49,216 nucleotides of DNA from Bacteroidales bacterium (GTDB lineage: Bacteria; Bacteroidota; Bacteroidia; Bacteroidales; F082), in contig JACZJI010000031.1 of NCBI GenBank assembly GCA_014860665.1, positions 1-49,216 on the forward strand, read 5' to 3'. Positions within the stretch are counted from its first letter, which is position 1. Each line of letters begins with the position of its first letter. Both the position numbers and the translations under genes were made by a program. Below the pieces are notes generated by a model. It saw nothing but the letters and a program-made list of their open reading frames with translations. It was not told where the DNA came from and did not search any database. This document shows positions 1-8,155 of this stretch, piece by piece.

Positions 1-138
1 GTTAAAAGTCAATGATTTCCTATTATAACTATAAATTCTATAGGAAAAAACTATTATATATATATTTTTATATTTTTATCGGGTCGTAATAACGAACAGT
101 TCTTGTTTTGAATCTTTCAACAAAAAACATATAAATAA

Positions 139-681
139 ATGGGTAAAAAAAGTAAAAAAACCGGCTCAATGACCCGTCGCACTTTTTTTAAATCTGCAAC
201 AGCTGGCATTGGCTCTGTTCTGGCAGTTATGATTGGATACCCTCTGATTGATTCGCTGGTTTCAAGTTCTAAGGCTTTGGTCAAGAGGACCTTTAGTAAA
301 CTGGGGTCTGTAAATGATATTCAAAATTCATTTAAGCCGATAGTCCAACCGACAAAAGTGAATTTTTCGAAAACCGATCAGGATGCTTTCGTAAGTTTTA
401 CAAAACCAGAACAGGTTTGGGTAGTAAAAAAATCCCCAACTGATATTAAAGTTTTTTCTCCTATATGCACACACCTTGGGTGTCGGTACAATTGGGATGA
501 AGATAAGAAACAGTTCGTTTGTCCTTGTCATAACAGCGTTTATACTATTGACGGGAAAGTGGTTTCAGGTCCGGCTCCCAGAGATCTGGACGAATTACCT
601 ATTGAAATGAAAGATGGTGATCTTTATGTTCAGTATGAAAAGTTTGAAGTCGGAATTCCTCAAAAAATAATCATAGATTGA
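139..681 (+). CDS. Rieske [2Fe-2S] iron-sulfur subunit of a cytochrome bc/b6-type complex
   Basis: This is the electron-transfer subunit that passes electrons from menaquinol to c-type haem in a membrane quinol:cytochrome c oxidoreductase. Both cluster-binding boxes are visible: CTHLGC at residues 110-115 (ligands C110, H112, with C115 for the disulfide) and CPCH at 128-131 (C128, H131, with C130 for the disulfide). A GPAPRDL stretch follows at 144-150, as in other Rieske proteins. The N-terminus has a twin-arginine pair (RR at 13-14) before a hydrophobic segment at about 20-40, which fits Tat export with the segment kept as a membrane anchor. Length (180 aa) is normal. The stop lies 7 bp before the cytochrome b start, so the two form one transcription unit. 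No -7 box was found in the 138 bp upstream, and more genes may precede it outside the window. Confidence 0.95.
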   Translation: MGKKSKKTGSMTRRTFFKSATAGIGSVLAVMIGYPLIDSLVSSSKALVKRTFSKLGSVNDIQNSFKPIVQPTKVNFSKTDQDAFVSFTKPEQVWVVKKSPTDIKVFSPICTHLGCRYNWDEDKKQFVCPCHNSVYTIDGKVVSGPAPRDLDELPIEMKDGDLYVQYEKFEVGIPQKIIID

Positions 682-688
682 CATTGTT

Positions 689-2650
689 ATGGGACAAAAT
701 ATTAAAAATTGGTTGAAAGAAAGAATCGACCTGGGTGGAATTGTCGATGCTGCATTTGATGAAAAAATTCCGGGTGGAGCGAGTTTTTTCTATACAATGG
801 GAAGCGCAACGCTTTTCGTTTTTACGCTTCAGGTAATAACAGGAATCTGGCAGCTTTTCTACTACGTTCCAACGGTCGATCATGCATATGCAAGTTTAAG
901 CTATTTTAGAATACATGTACCTTATGGTTGGTTGATCCACGGAATTCATTACTGGGGTGCTAATATTTTGGCAGTTCTTGTAGCCCTGCACATTATTCGT
1001 GTTTTTATTTGGGGTGCATACAAAAAACCACGTGAACTTACCTGGCTTATCGGGGTTTTGCTGTTGTTTCTGGTTGCCGGTTTGATTTTTACCGGTGCAG
1101 CCTTGCCTTGGGATGAAACTGGTTATTGGGCTTCTGAGGTAGGAACCAGTATTGCTGGTACAATACCATTTATAGGTGGTTTCATGGAGAAGTTCCTAAG
1201 AGGTGGTTACTCGATGGGGCAGCTCACACTTTCAAGGTTTTTTACCATTCACACTGTATTGATTCCTGCACTTTCGTTTGTGATTGTCGTTTTCCACCTG
1301 TTGGCTTTTAGAAAATATGGAAGCGTGGGCCCTTGGAAAGAATCTAAACGTAAAACAATCGGAGATTTTTGGCCTGATCAAGTTGCCATTGATTTGGTTG
1401 TAAGCGGTTTTATATTTGTACTTATAGTATGGTTGTCCGCTTTTCATCCTGCACCTTTTAGCGGTCCTGCTGATCCTTCTGATGCTGCTTTCTCACCTAA
1501 ACCAGAATGGAATTTCTTGTTTCTGTATCAGCTGCTGAAAGTATTTAAAGGTCCTTTGGAAATTGTCGGAACAGTTGGGATACCTACTCTCATCGTTATT
1601 CTTTTAATTGCTGTTCCTTTTCTTGACAGGAAAGAATCACACAGTCCCTTGAAGAGGAAAGGGATGATGATTGGTGGAATTGTGTTTGTAGGCTTTGTGT
1701 TGACATTCACCATTATTGGTTTCAACAGTAATCCCGATGGAAGCGATGAAGCCTCCGCTTTAAAGGCTCATAAAGGTCCGGTATCCTATACATTGTCTCC
1801 ATCGGCAGTTAAAGGCGAGACTGTTTTTAAAACTTATGGATGTGTGGCATGTCATATGATTAGTGGAAGCGGTGGAAAAATAGGTCCGGATCTGACAAAT
1901 GAGTACGAAAGAAGCCATTCTAATGAGTGGTTAATGTTACAGCTAACAGATTCTAAAATGCATTTCCCAACTTCTGTTATGCCGAATTATACTATGCTCA
2001 GTAAAGAGCAATTAAATGATTTGATAGCATTCTTAAATACACCACACAAGCCAGCCCCTGCTGTGGATTCAACTAAATCTGCTCAAGCATTGGCTATGCA
2101 AAAGAAATCTGACGACAGTGTAAAGATGCTTGAAGAAGCAGAAACTAAGATGAAACTCGGTAAATTAGCTGCTCCCGGAGAGGCTGCATCTATTATTGGA
2201 AATGTGGTTGTCGGACGAAAATTGTTTACTGATAATTGTGCTTCATGTCACGGATTAAATGGTACAGGTGGGGATCCCAATTATGGCTCCAGATTTGGTA
2301 TGGTTCCAGGATTGAATCCGATTAGCAAAGCGTTATATAGTAAGTCTCCAAAGGAATTTGCCGAAAACATTGACAGATTTATCCAACATGGTTCAATTCC
2401 ATCAGGAACTAATCCGACGTTGAAAATGTTTGGCTATGGAGATTCTTATAGTTTAACACAACCTCAGATTGCCAATATTGAGGCCTATATTTTAAGCCTG
2501 AATCATGTGAATAGAGCACAAATTGAATCCCCTAATTCAGCAAAGACATTCTTCTATGTCACGCTGTACTTATATATAGGCTTGATAGTCTTAATGATTA
2601 TCTTCTGGCAGAGAGCCAAGCGAAACAAAACAGAACAAGAGAAATTATAG
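689..2650 (+). CDS. Cytochrome b (b6 plus subunit IV fusion) with C-terminal di-haem cytochrome c
   Basis: This is the quinol-oxidising core of the complex, with its own c-haem electron exit. Residues 1-345 form a single-chain cytochrome b. The b-haem ligands are H87/H101 and H188/H203; the 14-residue gap between the second pair is the b6 pattern rather than mitochondrial bc1. The quinol-site motif reads PEWN at 272-275 instead of PEWY. The position matching the b6 cysteine that binds haem cn is T36, so that extra haem is probably absent. Residues about 370-610 carry two c-type haem sites, CVACH at 385-389 and CASCH at 517-521, with M431 and M580 as possible axial ligands. A last membrane helix lies at about 622-640. 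At 653 aa it is much longer than plain cytochrome b because of the cytochrome fusion. A terminator follows the stop. Confidence 0.95.
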   Translation: MGQNIKNWLKERIDLGGIVDAAFDEKIPGGASFFYTMGSATLFVFTLQVITGIWQLFYYVPTVDHAYASLSYFRIHVPYGWLIHGIHYWGANILAVLVALHIIRVFIWGAYKKPRELTWLIGVLLLFLVAGLIFTGAALPWDETGYWASEVGTSIAGTIPFIGGFMEKFLRGGYSMGQLTLSRFFTIHTVLIPALSFVIVVFHLLAFRKYGSVGPWKESKRKTIGDFWPDQVAIDLVVSGFIFVLIVWLSAFHPAPFSGPADPSDAAFSPKPEWNFLFLYQLLKVFKGPLEIVGTVGIPTLIVILLIAVPFLDRKESHSPLKRKGMMIGGIVFVGFVLTFTIIGFNSNPDGSDEASALKAHKGPVSYTLSPSAVKGETVFKTYGCVACHMISGSGGKIGPDLTNEYERSHSNEWLMLQLTDSKMHFPTSVMPNYTMLSKEQLNDLIAFLNTPHKPAPAVDSTKSAQALAMQKKSDDSVKMLEEAETKMKLGKLAAPGEAASIIGNVVVGRKLFTDNCASCHGLNGTGGDPNYGSRFGMVPGLNPISKALYSKSPKEFAENIDRFIQHGSIPSGTNPTLKMFGYGDSYSLTQPQIANIEAYILSLNHVNRAQIESPNSAKTFFYVTLYLYIGLIVLMIIFWQRAKRNKTEQEKL

Positions 2651-2708
2651 ATTAGAAAATAAAGATGTACTCTGAAAGTACGAGACATCAAAATTAGTTT
2701 AGAGAATT

Positions 2709-2746
2709 ATTGACCTGCTTATTACCAAAGCGGGTCAATTTTTTAT
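2709..2746 (+). terminator. Rho-independent terminator after the Rieske/cytochrome b unit
   Basis: A 12-bp stem (2709-2720 with 2728-2739, one G-U pair) and a 7-nt loop are followed directly by a run of T. It lies about 60 bp after the cytochrome b stop. Confidence 0.85.
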
Positions 2747-2850
2747 TGCACAGTGTATTTCTAAGTATTATAGTTTCTTCTATTCATCTTCTGCATTTGT
2801 ATAGAATGCTGGAATCTCTTTGAGATAATGTCACTCTTGTATCAGCTAAC

Positions 2851-2886
2851 AAAAAACAAAATCCCGGCTCTTAGGAGAACCGGGAT
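2851..2886 (-). terminator. Terminator for the minus-strand cytochrome c gene
   Basis: Read on the minus strand, a 7-bp GC-rich stem (ATCCCGG, 2880-2886 with 2861-2867) is followed by a T-rich tract (2860-2851). It faces the terminator at 2709, so the 310 bp between the convergent genes hold two opposed terminators and nothing else recognised. Confidence 0.75.
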
Positions 2887-2962
2887 GATATAGCTGCCGG
2901 CAAATTTCTTTGCTGACAGTGTGAGCATCAAAGCTCAGGCATGAAATCTTTTATAAACGTCT

Positions 2963-3421
2963 TTATTTGCTTTGTAAGCCTTTAGCGTCGGCTGCAGTTG
3001 CATGCCCATAATTATTTCCCCAGGCGTTTAATACATAATCGATAACAGCGATTGCGTCGTCAGTAGTCTTAACTTGAGGAGGCATGGGTGTGCTGTATTG
3101 CATTCCGTTTACAGTCAGGGTTTCGTTTGAACCATTAAGAACCTGTTCCAACAACCTCTTTTTTGTAGCTGTTTTCAGGAAGTCGGATCCTGTTAGCGGA
3201 GGGAAAACTCCTGGAATTCCCATCCCGTTTAACTGATGGCATTTGAAACAAACCTGATTATATATTTGTTCGCCTTTGGCATTATTGGATACATTTTTTT
3301 TGCCTGGAACAAAAACTGGTGCCGCATTTTCAGCGACTGCCTTCGCTGGTTGACTTCCATAAGCATTATATGCAAAGAAAGTAAGTCCTGCAATAACTAG
3401 AATTAAACTGAGTTTTTTCAT
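2963..3421 (-). CDS. Small periplasmic monohaem cytochrome c
   Basis: This is a class I cytochrome c of 152 aa, likely the soluble or anchored carrier between the cytochrome b complex and a terminal acceptor or donor. It starts with a Sec signal or anchor (residues 1 to about 22, MKKLSLILVIAG onward). One haem site, CFKCH, lies at about residues 58-62 and is followed by the GMGIPGVFPPL stretch common in c-domains attached to nitrite reductases and oxidases. MPP near residue 113 offers the methionine ligand. It is convergent with the Rieske/cytochrome b unit and downstream of the outer-membrane cytochrome-porin on the same strand, with a strong hairpin between them. The partner is inferred from context only. 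Confidence 0.9.
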   Translation of the reverse strand: MKKLSLILVIAGLTFFAYNAYGSQPAKAVAENAAPVFVPGKKNVSNNAKGEQIYNQVCFKCHQLNGMGIPGVFPPLTGSDFLKTATKKRLLEQVLNGSNETLTVNGMQYSTPMPPQVKTTDDAIAVIDYVLNAWGNNYGHATAADAKGLQSK

Positions 3422-3450
3422 GATAAAAGATTAGGTAAAACATTTTAGAC

Positions 3451-3493
3451 TTTAGTTCAACATGGTCGTGTCATATAACCATGTTGAACTAAA
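3451..3493 (-). terminator. Perfect 16-bp inverted repeat between the cytochrome-porin and cytochrome c genes
   Basis: Arms at 3451-3466 and 3478-3493 are exactly complementary with an 11-nt loop. The hairpin starts 7 bp beyond the cytochrome-porin stop and ends 30 bp before the cytochrome c start. No clean T run follows on the minus strand, so it may be a weak terminator, a processing or stability element, or an operator for the cytochrome gene. Confidence 0.6.
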
Positions 3494-3500
3494 ATTATCA

Positions 3501-4874
3501 TTAGAACAAGAACCAAAGTTGCAAATATAAGGTGTTATTATCTGAAGCATTCCGATTAGTTCCATCATAATTGGTAGAAGCACCATCGAATTTCCCGTAT
3601 CCGGTGTATTGCAATGAAATTTTAGTGTTCTGCCAAGGGAGATAATCTATTTGAGCCATAAATCCGTTGCTGTTGGGCTGCGGAACTCTGTATCCGTATA
3701 AGACATTATCTGAGGAACCTGAATAATCAAAATATCCCAAAGTAAAGTTTACACCTGGACGTAAGAACAGACTTGCATCCAAGGCAAACTTGTTAAGTTT
3801 ATTGGAGGAATTTTGACTGTCACCTGCGCCGAAAGTCGAATTCAAATTTTGTTTTTCGTTTATGAACGATGAATGCAGTGTAAACTGACCTTTAGCGAAC
3901 TGATATTCATATTGCAGATCAAGTGCCAGATCTGTATAATTATCAGTTTCACCGGAAACACCTGCAGGATATAACTGTGTTGCCATGCCATAGGTTCCTA
4001 CTTCAAGATAGGATTTGCTCCATTGATGTTGAATTGCTACTCTCCAGTAAGGAGCAATTCCTTTTAATGCACCTGTTATAGAAGCATCAGGAGGCATAGC
4101 AGCGCCTATTTGTGCTGTTCTGTAACCACTGAACTCCAGATAGATTAAATTGTCAATTAAAGTATATGCACCTAAACCGGCAACAGTACCGCCTAAATTT
4201 TCAATCATAGTTCCTGCATCAGGAGTAGGAGCCATACCCGAACCGGTGTAAGGATATCCCCATGCAGGAGTTGAGTTCCATACATCCTGAACTGTAGGAT
4301 TATTATTTAAGGTAAAACCATAAAGAAATGGTGTTTTTCCTTTTCCTGTATTAGCATAACGAATGTCAGTATTGTCCATTCCAAAAGTACCTGAACCATC
4401 ATCTAGGGTCAACTGAATAAATGATCCCATGTGTGGTGAAATCTGGCCTGCATAGAATAAACTCATTTGCTGCGGAAATTCAACATCATTGTTTTGTGTT
4501 CCTGGAATAGTGGTAGCTACATGAGTAAATCCTGTCTGGAACATAGCAGAAAGAGGTGCAATCTTCAAAATTCTTAAATCTGTTTTTTCAGTTTTTGAAG
4601 ATTTTTTGACTTCTGTCTGGGTGATTGTCTTGATATTGGTCATTGTATAACCGTTCAATTTGAATTGTCTACCGAAAGCGGTAAGTTCAGGGAATACAGT
4701 ATGACATGCTGCACATGACAAACCTGTTTGGCGAGCGAAACTGGGTACTGCAAAAGCAGATCCTGAGTTTGTGACTAAAAACATAAAGAATACTATTCCG
4801 CTGAATAATGAGATGTTTCTTTTTCTGCTAAATAGTACTCTTTCACTAAATAAAATTTTCTTCATAACGAACAT
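3501..4874 (-). CDS. Outer-membrane monohaem cytochrome fused to a beta-barrel (Cyc2-like cytochrome-porin)
   Basis: The 457-aa product has a Sec signal peptide ending near residue 42. Directly after it come FARQTG, one haem site CAACH (54-58) and then PELTAFGRQFKLNGYT (62-77). The remaining roughly 370 residues are rich in alternating polar and aromatic strands and end in a terminal Phe (LWFLF), as outer-membrane barrels do. From memory, this order and these motifs resemble Cyc2, the fused cytochrome-porin of iron oxidisers, and its wider family; the specific electron donor here is not known. Placement beside a cytochrome c and a bc-type complex fits electron transfer across the outer membrane. 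An alternative ATG lies 9 bp downstream (MKKILF). A promoter box lies 47 bp before the start. A plain c-type porin of other function cannot be excluded. Confidence 0.75.
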   Translation of the reverse strand: MFVMKKILFSERVLFSRKRNISLFSGIVFFMFLVTNSGSAFAVPSFARQTGLSCAACHTVFPELTAFGRQFKLNGYTMTNIKTITQTEVKKSSKTEKTDLRILKIAPLSAMFQTGFTHVATTIPGTQNNDVEFPQQMSLFYAGQISPHMGSFIQLTLDDGSGTFGMDNTDIRYANTGKGKTPFLYGFTLNNNPTVQDVWNSTPAWGYPYTGSGMAPTPDAGTMIENLGGTVAGLGAYTLIDNLIYLEFSGYRTAQIGAAMPPDASITGALKGIAPYWRVAIQHQWSKSYLEVGTYGMATQLYPAGVSGETDNYTDLALDLQYEYQFAKGQFTLHSSFINEKQNLNSTFGAGDSQNSSNKLNKFALDASLFLRPGVNFTLGYFDYSGSSDNVLYGYRVPQPNSNGFMAQIDYLPWQNTKISLQYTGYGKFDGASTNYDGTNRNASDNNTLYLQLWFLF

Positions 4875-4920
4875 TTTTTAAGTTAGATAAGAAAATAACT
4901 ATGGTTGATAAACGACTGGT

Positions 4921-4928
4921 CAAAAGTA
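4921..4928 (-). promoter_or_regulatory. -7 box upstream of the cytochrome-porin gene
   Basis: TACTTTTG on the minus strand matches the Bacteroidota TAnnTTTG element exactly, about 47 bp before the ATG. No good TTTG was found at the expected -33 distance. Confidence 0.45.
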
Positions 4929-5295
4929 AACATAATGATTACCCGTTGTAATGGTAAAGCAAGGGTTATAATAACTTTTCCTAGTAATTCTATAGTAAAC
5001 ATAAGTCTAACATGCAGTTTTATACATATTTAAATATTTGATTAGATCTGTTATAAATTGACAGGTTTGGTTTTTTTTGTATAAACGGTGATAAATCAGT
5101 AGGTTGTAATTCTAAAATTTAACATTTTTTCACAAATTATCACAAATTAGAATTTTTATCATATAAAAGAATTATTAAAAAACAAAATTTTAGAAAAAAG
5201 TAGATTAAATAACATAGTTTCTTTGTGGTTTTGTTGTTTATCTCTGATTGCTTAATGAATTGACTCGATTGATACAGAAATTTGGGTTATTTTTT

Positions 5296-5303
5296 TAATT
5301 TTG
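5296..5303 (+). promoter_or_regulatory. -7 box upstream of the hybrid kinase
   Basis: TAATTTTG matches TAnnTTTG exactly and ends 16 bp before the ATG. A TTG at 5269-5271 is 24 bp upstream, slightly farther than usual. Confidence 0.4.
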
Positions 5304-5319
5304 AATTAAAATAGCCCGG

Positions 5320-7128
5320 ATGATTAAGAAGATATTTCTTTTTGCAATAATCCTGATTCTGGCATCTTTCAGTAGAACCATAGCTGTGAATGCTTCATTG
5401 ACGGACACAGTAGTCGCACAAACGTTAAGAACTTCCTCCAAAACTTTTCTTCAAAAACAGAGCCTGGAGCATATGGCAAACAATCCTGATACTTCATACA
5501 ATATTGCTGTAGAATTTTTGAGATTGCCTGAGTCTGAAGCTTCAAACCAGGAAAAGACTATGTTTTTCAAAATGCTTGGCAGAAAATTTGAAGAAGCACA
5601 TAATTATAAGCAAGCCTTGGAATGTTATAAAATTGCTGATAGTCTGTCTTCTGTTAAAATTAGCAAAAAGAACCAGCCTGCAGTTCCTGTTGGCGATAGT
5701 AGTAGCCTGGAGTCCTTTTATCTTTTTGCCGGACTATTGATTATTCTTCTTATTTTCTTTGGATATTCAATGGCCGGATTCCTGAAATTTAATTCACGAC
5801 GCAAAGAGTTACAGGATAAACAAAACCTGTTGAATAAAGAGTTGAATAAACTTCAGTCTGGGCTCGATGCGAGAGTCAGGTCAAAGAATCTTTCATTGTA
5901 TGAGGAGTTTGAATCTATGAAAGAGGAAGAAATTTCACTTAAATCTGCTTTGAAGAAAGCTGAGGAAGCTGCTTTCCTGAGAAATGCTTTTATTGCGAAC
6001 TTGGGTTTTGATGTGCGAACTCCTTTAAATGGTATTATCGGTTTTGCCAACATGCTTGAGACTGAACTTGCGGTTGAGGAAAATATGGAACTCTATGAGT
6101 ATGCTTCAAACATAGCAAAGAGTGGTCTCCGTTTGCTGAAGTTATTGAACAATGTCATAGATCTTTCTTCGATAGAGTCGAATACGTTGAAGTTTGATAT
6201 CTTACCCGTTTCACCGGAAAATGTTGTCAGGAATATTTTTGAACAGTATGCAGTACCTGCCAAGGAAAAGAATTTGATTTTCAAAAGCAAAATTGATTCT
6301 GAGATTAGACCGGTTTTGTCAGATGAAAAAAACCTCGAAAAAATACTGATGCAGATAGTAGACAATGCTATAAAATATACAGATAGTGGTTTTGTGACCT
6401 TGTCAGCAGTTTATGATCAATCAAAGGATATTGATATTATTGAAATTAAAGATACTGGGCCTGGAATAGATGAAAAGCGCCAGAAGCTTTTATTTGAATT
6501 GAATGATATTGATACGGATCTGTTAAAATCCGGCGAAGGAACCGGAATAGGGTTGAAACTGGCCAAAAAATTGGTGGATTTGATGAATGCCGGCATCGAG
6601 ATTGATTCAAAGCCTGGAGTAGGAACGACATTCCGATTGTTATTCCCTTGTAGTAAAAAGGCCGTAATTCAGAAATCTGAGCCGCAGAAAAAAGCTGTTG
6701 AAGTTACTACCGCTTCGGAATTAGGTAATCTTGACATTTTTGTGGTGGAAGATGACCGGATGAATAGGATTATCCTCGATAAAATGCTTAAAAACATAGG
6801 GAGTGTGAAACTGGCAGTAGATGGAAAAGACTGTATGGAGATAATAGACAGCGAAGCGGCGAAAAAACATTTTTATCAAATCATGCTTTTTGATATCAAT
6901 TTACCAGGTGATAAAGACGGCGTTGCCTTAATGAAAGAAATCAGAAATAAATATCCAGAGTATCGCAAAATTCCGTTCATTGCCCAAACTGCTTACGCGA
7001 TGGCGGAAGATGAAGAATATTTTTTGAAAGAAGGGTTCGATAGTTATCTTTCAAAACCCATTAACAGGGATGAGTTAATTTCTACCATAAAGCAGCAATT
7101 TTCAATTTTTGGCGGTGCAAAAAAATAA
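5320..7128 (+). CDS. Membrane hybrid sensor kinase/response regulator lacking the phosphoacceptor His
   Basis: Order in the 602-aa product: signal or first helix (4-24), a short periplasmic helical region that may be TPR-like (about 45-110), membrane helix (132-151), coiled coil (155-215), HisKA-like dimerisation region (about 219-285), ATPase domain and receiver. The H-box reads NLGFDVRTPLNG at 227-238: Phe230 stands where MSHELRTPL has the phosphorylated His. The codon is TTT in an intact reading frame. The ATPase motifs remain: N-box DNAIKY at 348-353, DTGPGID at 378-384, GTGIGL at 407-412. The receiver (about 472-595) keeps E477/D478, phosphoacceptor D525, T557 and K579. It cannot autophosphorylate in the classical way; it may be a pseudokinase, a phosphatase of its receiver, or a scaffold. 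No DNA-binding domain. A minus-strand operon converges on it. Confidence 0.9.
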   Translation: MIKKIFLFAIILILASFSRTIAVNASLTDTVVAQTLRTSSKTFLQKQSLEHMANNPDTSYNIAVEFLRLPESEASNQEKTMFFKMLGRKFEEAHNYKQALECYKIADSLSSVKISKKNQPAVPVGDSSSLESFYLFAGLLIILLIFFGYSMAGFLKFNSRRKELQDKQNLLNKELNKLQSGLDARVRSKNLSLYEEFESMKEEEISLKSALKKAEEAAFLRNAFIANLGFDVRTPLNGIIGFANMLETELAVEENMELYEYASNIAKSGLRLLKLLNNVIDLSSIESNTLKFDILPVSPENVVRNIFEQYAVPAKEKNLIFKSKIDSEIRPVLSDEKNLEKILMQIVDNAIKYTDSGFVTLSAVYDQSKDIDIIEIKDTGPGIDEKRQKLLFELNDIDTDLLKSGEGTGIGLKLAKKLVDLMNAGIEIDSKPGVGTTFRLLFPCSKKAVIQKSEPQKKAVEVTTASELGNLDIFVVEDDRMNRIILDKMLKNIGSVKLAVDGKDCMEIIDSEAAKKHFYQIMLFDINLPGDKDGVALMKEIRNKYPEYRKIPFIAQTAYAMAEDEEYFLKEGFDSYLSKPINRDELISTIKQQFSIFGGAKK

Positions 7129-7153
7129 TCCTTCCCTGATTTCTTGTTCCAGA

Positions 7154-8146
7154 TTAAAAACTTCTTTGATAAATGCTTTCGGCTAATTGCAATAAATGTT
7201 CTTTTTTCTTTTCAACGAGTGAGACTTCTTGTAACGATTTCATGGATTTATTGAAAAATGTTTCCATCTGTTTCACTGTTTCTTCCTTGATATCGCATTT
7301 TTCATAAACAGCGAGCATCTCATTTATTTTCTTTTCACTGTCTTTTTCCTCTATAATATTGAAAATTTCTTTTTTGGTATTTTCATTTGCCTTTTTCAAA
7401 GCAACACATAAAAGGTAAGTTTTTTTGTTTTGCAGAATGTCACCCCCAATTTTCTTTCCGAAAGTTTTTTGGTCACCAAATGAATCGAGATAGTCATCTT
7501 TTATCTGGAAAGCTAGTCCGAGATTCATTCCAAAATCATATATTTTTTCAAGGTCTGCATTAGAGGCTTCGCCAATCATGGCGCCAAGTTTTAGAGATCC
7601 CGCCAAAAGAACAGATGTTTTCAAGCGACTCATTTCAAGATAGTCTTCCACAGATACCTCAGGTAGGTCCTCGAAATCTACATCCATTTGTTCACCTTTA
7701 ATGACGTCCATAGCCGTTTTTTGAAATGTTTTCACCAAATCAAAATTATTGATGGAAGCCGCTGCCGTATTAATTAATTGTTGCGCGTGAATTAGCATGG
7801 CATCACCGGCAAGAATAGCCTTGTTGATTCCATATTTTTTGTGAACTGTAGATTCATTGCGACGGATGTCAGCTTTGTCGATAATATCATCATGTACTAA
7901 CGTGAAATTATGATAGATCTCTACCGCAGAGGCTGCGTCAAGAGCCGTTTCCGGATTTCCCCCGAAAGCTTCACAGGCTGTCAGCAAAAGAATCGGTCTC
8001 AAACGTTTTGCTTTCATGCGCATAATCTGCATAGCCGGTTGCAAAAGCACGTAAGGGAATTCTTCAAAAGCTTTTTCAAATAAATAGGTTTCAAAAATAG
8101 ATTTCAAATCAGAAGCCGAATGGTTTATTTCTTGGGTTAATTTCAT
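7154..8146 (-). CDS. Polyprenyl (farnesyl/geranylgeranyl) diphosphate synthase
   Basis: This trans-prenyltransferase condenses isopentenyl diphosphate with allylic diphosphates to make the chains used for menaquinone and undecaprenyl lipids. The first Asp-rich motif is DDIID at 86-90, followed by RR at 95-96. The second is DDYLD at 217-221, preceded by IK at 215-216. Length (330 aa) fits the family. It is the third gene of a mevalonate operon and starts 9 bp after the mevalonate kinase stop. Product chain length cannot be read with confidence from sequence alone; an exact farnesyl versus geranylgeranyl assignment is left open. Confidence 0.93.
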   Translation of the reverse strand: MKLTQEINHSASDLKSIFETYLFEKAFEEFPYVLLQPAMQIMRMKAKRLRPILLLTACEAFGGNPETALDAASAVEIYHNFTLVHDDIIDKADIRRNESTVHKKYGINKAILAGDAMLIHAQQLINTAAASINNFDLVKTFQKTAMDVIKGEQMDVDFEDLPEVSVEDYLEMSRLKTSVLLAGSLKLGAMIGEASNADLEKIYDFGMNLGLAFQIKDDYLDSFGDQKTFGKKIGGDILQNKKTYLLCVALKKANENTKKEIFNIIEEKDSEKKINEMLAVYEKCDIKEETVKQMETFFNKSMKSLQEVSLVEKKKEHLLQLAESIYQRSF

Positions 8147-8155
8147 CTGTTTCTT

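Larger units (their letters stand above)
4875..5319. other. 445-bp divergent intergenic region
   Basis: This is an A+T-rich spacer between two divergent genes. It holds -7 boxes for each side (4921-4928 minus, 5296-5303 plus). No ORF with coding character, RNA gene or riboswitch was recognised in the middle. Confidence 0.6.
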
